In this document: piece by piece, positions 57,525-64,000 of the stretch
Position numbering within the stretch: the first letter of the stretch is position 1
How the letters are laid out: each line of letters starts with the position of its first letter
From: an uncultured Clostridia bacterium
Lineage (GTDB): Bacteria; Bacillota; Clostridia; Oscillospirales; Acutalibacteraceae
Assembly (NCBI GenBank): GCA_947625785.1
Contig: CANQPS010000012.1
Location: 1-64,000, forward strand
Direction of reading: 5' to 3'
Length of the DNA: 64,000 nucleotides
Notes under the pieces: generated by a model
Databases searched by the model: none
Seen by the model: only the letters and a program-made list of their open reading frames with translations
Told to the model about the DNA's origin: nothing
Translations under genes and position numbers: made by a program

Positions 57525-58187
57525 ATGGTACGCATTGAAAATTTATACAAAACCTATAACTACAAAAAAAGTACAGCGTTTGAAGCTTTAAAGGACATCA
57601 ATCTTACAATTGATGACGGAGAAATGGTTGCAATTATTGGTAAGTCGGGTGCGGGAAAGTCAACGCTGCTTCATATTCTGGGGTGTATAGATACCTTTGA
57701 AAAGGGCAGTTGTTTTATTGACGATACGGATACCTCAAATCTTTCGGATAGACAGCTTGCAAAAATCCGCAATGAAAAAATTGGTATCATTATGCAGGAC
57801 TTTGCCTTAGTTGAAGATTTTTCCGTTTGTCAGAATGTACAAATTCCGCTGAGATTTGCGGGTATTAAGGGCAGCAAGGCAAAGAAGATGATTAAAGATG
57901 CCCTTGAAACGGTAGGAATTTTGTCATTATCCAATAAAATGTGCAGTCAGCTTTCGGGTGGGCAAAAACAGCGTGTTGCCATTGCCCGTGCGATAGTTAA
58001 TAATCCGTCATTGATTTTAGCCGATGAACCGACAGGTGCTTTGGACAGCAAAACCTCACTTGATATTATGGAGGTATTTAAGGATTTGCATAAAAAGGGA
58101 AAAACGGTAATTATTATTACACACGATGATAATGTCGCAAATATGTGTGAAAGAAAAATTGCGATTTTAGATGGAAAAATTATATAA
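57525..58187 (+). CDS. ABC transporter ATP-binding protein (MacB/LolD type)
   Basis: A 220-residue ATPase with Walker [19 protein letters not shown]-loop [16 protein letters not shown], signature [15 protein letters not shown], Walker [14 protein letters not shown] and switch His ITHDD. The GALD/TGALDS form and [14 protein letters not shown] stretch place it with MacB/LolD/FtsE mechanotransmitters. It powers the three permeases upstream. The gene is followed by a strong terminator. Confidence 0.93.
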   Translation: MVRIENLYKTYNYKKSTAFEALKDINLTIDDGEMVAIIGKSGAGKSTLLHILGCIDTFEKGSCFIDDTDTSNLSDRQLAKIRNEKIGIIMQDFALVEDFSVCQNVQIPLRFAGIKGSKAKKMIKDALETVGILSLSNKMCSQLSGGQKQRVAIARAIVNNPSLILADEPTGALDSKTSLDIMEVFKDLHKKGKTVIIITHDDNVANMCERKIAILDGKII

Positions 58188-58189
58188 AA

Positions 58190-58230
58190 AAATGGACTTA
58201 AAAGATTGTTTTTTAAGTCCATTTTTCTTT
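58190..58230 (+). terminator. Strong rho-independent terminator after the ABC operon
   Basis: AAAATGGACTTAAAA and TTTTTTAAGTCCATTTTT form a long stem with a five-base loop GATTG, ending in a T-rich tail. It can act on both strands. Confidence 0.85.
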
Positions 58231-58760
58231 TCTGTATTTATAATCTGTTGTTTTTACTATTACCAAAAGATGGGTTTCCAAAGGATTGTAAAGCCTTTGC
58301 AGGGTCAATAGACAGTGTTCTTTACAAAGAAACAAGCAGTATTGAAAAATGTATAATTTTTGTATTGCTATAATTAACATTTCATAAAAATGAAATTTTA
58401 CATTCCTATTAGTTTCTGCAATAAAAAACAATAATTGCTTACCATATATTTTGGAGTTATCTGTATAAAATTTGGAGTAGATTGTTAAAAATAACATTAT
58501 TATATACTTTTGATAAAAAGCTAACAAGCAATTTTTTTACAAATGATTAATAGATACCCGACAGAAATTATTATTTTGTTTTTCTTTTTGAAAACTCCGA
58601 CATTTCTTACCCACATTAAGCGGATGAGGGTGTAAGCAGTATTGCGTTGACATTACCTAAAAAGCAGGTTTGATTACCTAAATTACAGTCTTTAAATCTT
58701 TAAAAAATGACCAAAATATAATACAATAATACTGTAATATTTGTGAAAAAGGAGAGGCTA
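58231..58760. other. Non-coding gap with LytTR-type repeats and promoter
   Basis: AT-rich and without a convincing gene. ATTACCTAAA occurs at 58652-58661 and 58673-58682, 21 bp start to start, the spacing of paired LytTR-domain binding sites. A TATAAT at 58717-58722 has no good -35 box. The rest shows nothing I can name. Confidence 0.55.
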
Positions 58761-58761
58761 T

Positions 58762-59478
58762 ATGCGCATTGCAGTCTGTGATGATGATCCGAAAGAGCAA
58801 GAACAGTTCATTCAAGCTATGTATGGATGGGATCCGACACAAGGTGCGGAGTGCTTTTCAGATGGTGCTTCTATGCTGAAAAAAGCCGAAACATTACCAC
58901 CTTTTGATATTATATTCTTAGACATCTGTATGCCCGATGAAAACGGCATTGATATTGCAAAAGAATTACGAAGAATTTCCCCTGATACAGCGATAGTTTT
59001 TGTTACTAACAGCCGTGAATATGCGGTAGATGCATTTTCAGTCTATGCACTGCACTATTTGATAAAACCCGTGACGACTGAAAACATTGCCGAATCATTC
59101 AGGCGGTTAGGACAGTTCCGTACCAATCCAAGGGAGGCTGTTTCATTTATAGTTGAAAAAAGAAGTCAGCTTATATATCTTGACGAAATCTGCCGATTGG
59201 AAAGCGTCAACCACGCAACGGAGATTACACTGAATGACGGACACAAACTAAAGGTCTGGATACCTTTAGCCGAGGCAGAGCAAAAGTTGAACAGGAATTT
59301 CTTGAAAATAAACCGTGGAATCATCGTGAATATGGATTATATTGCACAAATGGGAACAGACATATGTGTTCTTCGGGACGGAAGCCGTTTTTCCATCAAA
59401 ACGAGGCACACTGCCGAAGTGCGTTCAGCATATGACAACTATGTTTTTGAACAGATTTCCCGACAAGGGAAATTTTAA
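58762..59478 (+). CDS. LytTR-family response regulator (AgrA/VirR type)
   Basis: A 238-residue regulator. The receiver domain spans 1-120 with CDDDP, IIFLDICMPDENG (phospho-acceptor Asp54), FVTNS and HYLIKPV (conserved Lys). A LytTR DNA-binding domain spans about 140-235 (LIYLDEICRLESVNHATEIT; FLKINRGIIVNMDYIAQM). Phosphorylation would let it bind paired repeats, probably those at 58652-58682 in front of its own gene. It is followed after 11 bases by the sensor kinase. Regulators of this type control bacteriocin, adhesin or virulence genes; the downstream surface protein genes and the upstream peptide exporter are candidates. Confidence 0.92.
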   Translation: MRIAVCDDDPKEQEQFIQAMYGWDPTQGAECFSDGASMLKKAETLPPFDIIFLDICMPDENGIDIAKELRRISPDTAIVFVTNSREYAVDAFSVYALHYLIKPVTTENIAESFRRLGQFRTNPREAVSFIVEKRSQLIYLDEICRLESVNHATEITLNDGHKLKVWIPLAEAEQKLNRNFLKINRGIIVNMDYIAQMGTDICVLRDGSRFSIKTRHTAEVRSAYDNYVFEQISRQGKF

Positions 59479-59489
59479 GGAGGTGAATT

Positions 59490-60869
59490 ATGGTACCGTT
59501 CCTGCAAAATGCAATTGGTTTTTTGATACAACTATTTCCCTGTGCAATCATAATTTTTCTTCCGTTTCCGAAAGAGGCTTACCGATTTCGCCGTAAATCG
59601 GTTTTTATATGGATAACACTGATTTCCTTGGTTGTATCTGTAATATTTTCGGCGGTGTTGTGTCTGCGTGATATGGGCAAATATCCGAAACACATCATAA
59701 TATCAAATTTGTTTATGCTGGCCGCCGTGGTGCTTGTATTGGCGGCATACATATGGATTGTCAGAGAATCCGTAATGAAAAAAGTTCTTGTATTTCTCAT
59801 TGTTATGTTTTATGCGGTAACAAATTTTGTACTGGTCAATGTTTCATATGCCTTTATATTTACGTATAATGAACCTGACACGACATACTACCCGTATACT
59901 GGGCGATTCTTGTTATTATATGCCGCTGCGGCTGTATTATTGCTGCCGCTTATGCTGGCGATTGTAATGAGACCGTTGAAAGAATATATTCGTATAATTG
60001 AACCGGAGAATATGAAACGTGAGTTCCTGGTTGTGACTGTTTCTACGATATCTAATTTCATAATGATGATTTATTGCGATACAGTTATGGGAATTTCAGG
60101 TTCGTTTAATCTTCTTATGTTACCTATGATATTTCTGATACTGAATCAGATATTGATATATTGGCTCATCTTCCGTGAATCTGTGCGGAAAAAACGTGAT
60201 GCCGAGCAAAGGAAATCTATGGAAATTCAGCAGCTTCAATATGAAAAGATTGCAAATGATATTGAAAATACACGGAGGATGCTCCACGACCTGCGACATC
60301 ATTACAATTCTCTAAATGATATGCTGGAACAGGGAATGTTTGATGATATGAAAAAATACCTTAAGGATGTGATACAAACTACCTATAAGAGGGACAGTGA
60401 AATTTATTGTAAGAATATGACGGTAAACGGACTTCTGCAATACTATATAGGACTTGCAAGAAATGAGGAGATCCGCTGTGATGTTCAGGCAGTGTGTGAT
60501 GAGCTGACGATTGATTCACCTGATTTAACGGTTATTTTCGGCAACGCAATGGAAAATGCAATACGGGCGTGTGGGAAATATTCGAAAAAACCTCAAATTA
60601 TAATAAAAATAGGGGTAGTTCAGGGACAGTTGGCAATTGAGATAGCCAACTCCTGCAAAGAGGTGCATCTTAGCAGTTATTATAAATCGGAGGACGGGTT
60701 TTTACCGGCTGAGGCATTTTTAAGCGACCATTCAGGCGGAGGATACGGACTTAGAAGTATATCCAACACTGCACAGAAATATTATGGAAGTGTCGGCTTT
60801 AGGTTCGATGCGGAGAAAAATATGTTTATATCAAGAATACGGCTGAATATGTGCAGGGTAAAGCCGTAA
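59490..60869 (+). CDS. GHKL sensor histidine kinase (AgrC type)
   Basis: A 459-residue sensor. Six membrane helices occupy residues 1-220 (ITLISLVVSVIFSAVLCL; MLAAVVLVLAAYIWIV; VLVFLIVMFYAVTNFVLV). A dimerisation helix carries MLHDLRHHYNSLNDML (phospho-His near 268, the AgrC-like DxRHHxN form), then a GHKL ATPase domain with NAMENAIRAC (N box) and GGGYGLRSISNTAQKY (G box). It senses an extracellular signal, often a peptide, and phosphorylates the LytTR partner. The peptide encoded at 52688 is one possible ligand. Confidence 0.92.
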   Translation: MVPFLQNAIGFLIQLFPCAIIIFLPFPKEAYRFRRKSVFIWITLISLVVSVIFSAVLCLRDMGKYPKHIIISNLFMLAAVVLVLAAYIWIVRESVMKKVLVFLIVMFYAVTNFVLVNVSYAFIFTYNEPDTTYYPYTGRFLLLYAAAAVLLLPLMLAIVMRPLKEYIRIIEPENMKREFLVVTVSTISNFIMMIYCDTVMGISGSFNLLMLPMIFLILNQILIYWLIFRESVRKKRDAEQRKSMEIQQLQYEKIANDIENTRRMLHDLRHHYNSLNDMLEQGMFDDMKKYLKDVIQTTYKRDSEIYCKNMTVNGLLQYYIGLARNEEIRCDVQAVCDELTIDSPDLTVIFGNAMENAIRACGKYSKKPQIIIKIGVVQGQLAIEIANSCKEVHLSSYYKSEDGFLPAEAFLSDHSGGGYGLRSISNTAQKYYGSVGFRFDAEKNMFISRIRLNMCRVKP

Positions 60870-60887
60870 TGACGAGAGGGATTTTAA

Positions 60888-61448
60888 ATGAATGATAGAG
60901 AGCAAAACGGGATTGTAATACAGAAAAAACACATTATTATTGCCTTGGTTGTATTCCTTGTGCTGCTGGTCGGCAGTATTGTCGTTGCGTTCAACTGGGG
61001 GAACTGGTTCGGCAATGATGAAAAAGGTGTTTCAAATGAAAATAATCTCTCAACCGAGAGTGCAAAACCGGGTATTGAGCTTGACCCGAATGCCGGAAAC
61101 TACAACGGTAAAAAGCCGGAAGATACAAGCAACGAAACAGTCGGTATAAAAATTCCCGGATATCCGTCAATTTCTATTCCGGCAGATACTAAGAATGTTA
61201 CGATGTCTTTATTGAACCCTGAGGGTAATCCGTGTTATTTCCATTTCACGATTGTTTTGAACGATACCGGAGAAGTACTTTTTGATTCAAAATATGTACC
61301 CCCGGGACAGGCAATTACAGATGTCACTCTATCGAGGGGACTTCCGAAGGGTGAGTATCCGGCAACGATACAAATTACAACGGTTGCACTTGACGGTGAA
61401 ACGCCGTTAAATGGTGCAAATGTGGAAACAGTATTAATTGCAAAATAG
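60888..61448 (+). CDS. Membrane-anchored extracytoplasmic protein
   Basis: A 186-residue protein with one N-terminal membrane helix (HIIIALVVFLVLLVGSIVVAF), a polar linker, and a beta-rich external domain (VTMSLLNPEGNPCYFHFTIV; GLPKGEYPATIQITTVALDG). It ends ANVETVLIAK. The same 3' end (codons for ETVLIAK and the stop) recurs at 63283-63309 in front of the second repeat protein, so this gene's tail was copied with its neighbour. It probably assists assembly of the following surface protein; function unknown. Confidence 0.7.
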   Translation: MNDREQNGIVIQKKHIIIALVVFLVLLVGSIVVAFNWGNWFGNDEKGVSNENNLSTESAKPGIELDPNAGNYNGKKPEDTSNETVGIKIPGYPSISIPADTKNVTMSLLNPEGNPCYFHFTIVLNDTGEVLFDSKYVPPGQAITDVTLSRGLPKGEYPATIQITTVALDGETPLNGANVETVLIAK

Positions 61449-61466
61449 AAAGGAGGTGAGTATGAG

Positions 61467-63221
61467 ATGAAGATAGCAAAAAAGGCGGCTGTCGTGCTTT
61501 GTGCAAGTCTTATGCTAATTTCTTCCGGTGTAGTTTCTCAGCAGGCGTACGAAGAATTTCCCGCAACGCTGACGGTTAATGCGGCGGCAACGGAACATAA
61601 TATTTCAGAGGGAAATGTCATAATTAACGATTCGGGAGAACATATCATAACAGGCGAAACCGCAACAAATACAATTACGATTGAAGGAGGAAATCCGACA
61701 GTTACTGTCAAAGATGTAAATATTACGTTGAGTGAAGGTTGTCCGCTAACGGTACATTCCAGTAATTTTACGCTTATCATAGAAGGTGAAAACACATTTA
61801 AAAGTGGTAGCAAGGGTGCCGGAATTGATGTAGCCGAAGGAAATAAAATTACAATTAAAGAAAACGAAGGCGTCGATGGAACGCTGAACGCAACAGGTGC
61901 TGATTCGTATTCGGGTATTGGCGGAGGCAACCGGGTCGACGGCGGTACTATTATTATAGAAGGCGGAACCGTAACTGCAAACGGAGGCAGGTACGGAGCA
62001 GGAATTGGCGGCGGCTATTACAGTGGCGGAGGAGAAGTAATTGTTAAAGGCGGAACCGTAACAGCAACCGGAGGTTACGAGGCTGCCGGAATTGGCGGAG
62101 GCAACCGGGGCGACGGCGGAGGAACATTTACTATTTATGGCGGAACCGTAACAGCAACCGGAGGTGAAGATGGTGCCGGAATTGGCGGAGGCAACTGGGG
62201 CAACGGCGGTACTATTATTATAGAAGGCGGAACCGTAATTGCAAACGGAGGTTACGATGGTGCCGGAATTGGCGGCGGCTATTACGGTAACGGAGGAACA
62301 GTTCTTGTTAATAAGGGAACCGTAACTGCAAACGGAGGCAAGTCCGGAGCGGGAATTGGCGGCGGCTACCAAGGATCCGGAGGAACATTTACTATTTATG
62401 GCGAAATCGTAAATGCAACCGGAGGTGACGGTGCTGCCGGAATTGGTGGCGGCTATTACGGTAACGGAGAAACATTTACTATTTATGGCGGAACCGTAAC
62501 TGCAAACGGAGGCAAGTCCGGAGCGGGAATTGGCGGCGGCTATCACGGTAACGGAGGAACAGTTACTATTTATGGCGAAACCGTAACAGCAACCGGAGGT
62601 GAATATGCTGCCGGAATTGGTGGCGGCTACCAAGGATCCGGAGGAACAGTTCTTGTTAATAAGGGAACCGTAAAAGCAACCGGAGGTGACGATGGTGCCG
62701 GAATTGGCGGCGGTTGGTGCGGCAATGGCGGAGATTTTACCATAAATAATGGTAATGTCACCGCAACAGCAGGGAAAAACGGTAAGGAGGATATAGGACA
62801 CGGATTAAATGGTTTGAGTTCCGGAACAGCAACTTACAACGGCGGTATTGTTAATGATGTGGATTATACCCCCCCTCCAGGCTATACCGTTACTATTCCT
62901 GCAACTGTAACACTCGGCGGAAGTATAGATATAGAGGTGAGCGATGTCGTTTTGGGTGATTATAAATCGGTTAATGTGGACCTCTTTAAGGCAAGCGGAA
63001 CAGGCAATACACTTGCACTGAGCTGCGATGGCAAAGAGATAACATACGCCATAAAAAAGGACGATGAAACCGGCGAGCAAGTAAATGTGGGCGACACAGT
63101 TCTCTCGGCAACAGAAAACAGTAGTGTAACATTGTATTTTACTGAGCCGACAAAGGCTCCGGAATATGCCGGCGATTATACCGGAACGGTAACGTTTAAG
63201 TTTAGTATGGAAGCTCAGTAG
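61467..63221 (+). CDS. Glycine-rich beta-helix surface protein
   Basis: A 584-residue secreted protein. The signal peptide (KAAVVLCASLMLISSGVVS) is followed by a leading domain (INDSGEHIITGETATNTITI; LTVHSSNFTLIIEGENTF), then about ten repeats of some 29 residues from nt 61917 to 62790, each with GGTVTATGG, GAGIGGG and a short strand such as GGTIIIEGG, fitting a right-handed beta-helix. The C-terminal 120 residues (YTVTIPATVTLGGSIDIEVS; YAGDYTGTVTFKFSMEAQ) form a WxL-like or pilin-like beta domain. The DNA repeats are nearly identical and so liable to copy-number change. It follows the sensor kinase operon and is a candidate regulon member. Confidence 0.8.
   Translation: MKIAKKAAVVLCASLMLISSGVVSQQAYEEFPATLTVNAAATEHNISEGNVIINDSGEHIITGETATNTITIEGGNPTVTVKDVNITLSEGCPLTVHSSNFTLIIEGENTFKSGSKGAGIDVAEGNKITIKENEGVDGTLNATGADSYSGIGGGNRVDGGTIIIEGGTVTANGGRYGAGIGGGYYSGGGEVIVKGGTVTATGGYEAAGIGGGNRGDGGGTFTIYGGTVTATGGEDGAGIGGGNWGNGGTIIIEGGTVIANGGYDGAGIGGGYYGNGGTVLVNKGTVTANGGKSGAGIGGGYQGSGGTFTIYGEIVNATGGDGAAGIGGGYYGNGETFTIYGGTVTANGGKSGAGIGGGYHGNGGTVTIYGETVTATGGEYAAGIGGGYQGSGGTVLVNKGTVKATGGDDGAGIGGGWCGNGGDFTINNGNVTATAGKNGKEDIGHGLNGLSSGTATYNGGIVNDVDYTPPPGYTVTIPATVTLGGSIDIEVSDVVLGDYKSVNVDLFKASGTGNTLALSCDGKEITYAIKKDDETGEQVNVGDTVLSATENSSVTLYFTEPTKAPEYAGDYTGTVTFKFSMEAQ
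61917..62790 (+). repeat. Tandem repeat array of about 87-bp units
   Basis: The unit contains GGCGGAACCGTAACAGCAAC and GCCGGAATTGGCGGAGGC, recurring about ten times with small changes, all in frame. The same units appear in the partial copy after 63770. Confidence 0.85.
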
Positions 63222-63275
63222 GGTGATTTTACTTAATAATAACCCGGTAAAACGTAATACAGTTGACGTTAAACA

Positions 63276-63328
63276 GTGCAAATTCGGAAACAGTATTAAT
63301 TGCAAAATAGAAAGAAGGTGAGTATGAG
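63276..63328 (+). pseudogene. Copied 3' tail of the membrane-anchored protein gene
   Basis: From 63276 the sequence matches 61417 onward: the codons for ETVLIAK, the TAG stop, the ribosome site and the following start region. It marks the right-hand border of a tandem duplication of 1862 bp that includes the end of one gene and the whole next gene. Confidence 0.75.
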
Positions 63329-64000
63329 ATGAAGATAGCAAAAAGGGCGGTTGTTGTGCTTTGTGCGGGTCTTTTGCTGATATCTCCCGGTGTAGCTTCC
63401 CGGCAGGCGTACGAAGAGTTTCCCGCAACGCTGACGGTTAATGCGGCGGCGGCAACGGAACATGATATTTCAAAGGGAGATGTCATAATAACAGATTCGG
63501 GAGAACATATCATAACAGGCACTACCAAAACATATAGAATTACGATTGAAGGAGGAACTCCGACAGTTACTGTCAAAGATGTAAATATTACGTTGAATCA
63601 AGGCTGTCCACTAACAGTACATTCCACTGATTTTACGCTTATCATAGAAGGTGAAAACACATTTCAAAGTGGCAACTGTGCCGGAATTGATGTAGCCGGA
63701 GGAAGACAAATTACAATTAAAGAAAACGAAGACGTCAAGGGAACGCTGAACGCAGTAGGTGGTGATAGAAGTTCAGGTATTGGCGGAGGCGACTATGGAT
63801 CCGGCGGTACTATTATTATAGAAGGCGGAACCGTAACAGCAACCGGAGGTGAATATGGTGCCGGAATTGGCGGCGGTCGATACAGTGCAGGAGGAGAAGT
63901 AATTGTTAAAGGCGGAACCGTAACTGCAAACGGAGGTGAATATGGTGCCGGAATTGGCGGCGGCGGCTTTGGTGGTGCCGGAGGAACATTTACTATTTAC
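63329..64000 (+). CDS. Second glycine-rich beta-helix surface protein, partial
   Basis: An open frame of 224 codons running off the window end. It starts MKIAKRAVVVLCAGLLLISP, almost the signal peptide of the protein at 61467, and continues with the same leading domain (ITDSGEHIITGTTKTYRITI; LTVHSTDFTLIIEGENTF) and the first repeats (GGTVTATGGEYGAGIGGG). Many substitutions separate the copies, so the duplication is not recent or is under diversifying selection. AAGAAGGTGAGTATGAG precedes ATG 63329. The C-terminus lies outside. Confidence 0.85.
   Translation, partial: MKIAKRAVVVLCAGLLLISPGVASRQAYEEFPATLTVNAAAATEHDISKGDVIITDSGEHIITGTTKTYRITIEGGTPTVTVKDVNITLNQGCPLTVHSTDFTLIIEGENTFQSGNCAGIDVAGGRQITIKENEDVKGTLNAVGGDRSSGIGGGDYGSGGTIIIEGGTVTATGGEYGAGIGGGRYSAGGEVIVKGGTVTANGGEYGAGIGGGGFGGAGGTFTIY

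Noticed and set aside
58213-58527. 104-codon minus-strand frame after the ABC operon
   Set aside because: It lies in a very AT-rich gap and begins inside the region after the terminator; no ribosome site.
61917-62790. Repeat array considered as CRISPR
   Set aside because: Repeats are about 87 bp, in frame, coding for Gly-rich protein, with no unique spacers between identical short repeats and no cas genes nearby.
61746-62801. Long minus-strand frame (351 codons) opposite the glycine-rich repeats
   Set aside because: It is an antisense shadow of a repeat array with strong codon bias; the + strand frame has a signal peptide, ribosome site and known repeat type.

Overview
The window looks like a chromosomal accessory region of a low-G+C Gram-positive bacterium, most likely a gut clostridium (Oscillospiraceae/Lachnospiraceae type). 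The support is the strong AGGAGG ribosome sites, AT-rich flanks, the gene content of a Lachnospiraceae-type prophage, a Firmicutes-style type VII secretion (T7SS) locus and an AgrC/AgrA-like two-component system. I see no rRNA, tRNA, CRISPR array or insertion sequence.

Region 1 (1-9060) is a restriction-modification and defence island. A short stretch at the left edge resembles the C-terminal tail of an RlmD-type rRNA methyltransferase and may be an attachment-site scar. Next come a frameshifted XRE regulator (G6 tract), a C5 cytosine methyltransferase behind a near-consensus promoter that overlaps a palindrome, and a convergent seven-gene operon: a 314-aa unknown protein, a large SF1 helicase, a small XRE regulator, a NUDIX hydrolase, a second C5 methyltransferase and two paralogous PD-(D/E)XK nucleases. 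Two methyltransferases plus two related nuclease subunits recall heterodimeric enzymes such as BbvCI.

Region 2 (about 9200-25270) is a decaying prophage middle segment: sigma-like protein, antirepressor, DUF4406, primase-helicase (in-frame amber), VRR-NUC, SNF2 helicase (11-bp tandem duplication), late regulator with phased repeats, HNH, small terminase, a short MetK, two DNA methyltransferases, amidoligase with gamma-glutamylcyclotransferase, and a large terminase cut off by fusion to the 5' end of an inverted XRE gene. Portal, capsid, tail and lysis genes are absent.

Region 3 (25400-52257) is a tyrosine recombinase, then a perfect 24-bp inverted repeat flanking about 240 bp that carries a consensus-like promoter, then a long T7SS operon. 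In the orientation given, the promoter points away from the operon, so I interpret this as an invertible on/off switch read in the OFF state. The operon encodes a coiled-coil partner, two candidate effectors with a shared N-terminus, candidate immunity proteins, a TPR protein, several WXG100-like proteins, an EssC ATPase split over two genes, a transmembrane Ser/Thr kinase laid out like EssB but with catalytic residues, small membrane proteins and a 2931-residue surface protein.

Region 4 (52600-64000) holds a 32-codon peptide gene with its own promoter and terminator, a membrane protein and an ABC exporter with three FtsX-like permeases. It continues with a LytTR response regulator and GHKL sensor kinase, a membrane-anchored protein, and two tandemly duplicated glycine-rich repeat surface proteins, the second running off the window end.
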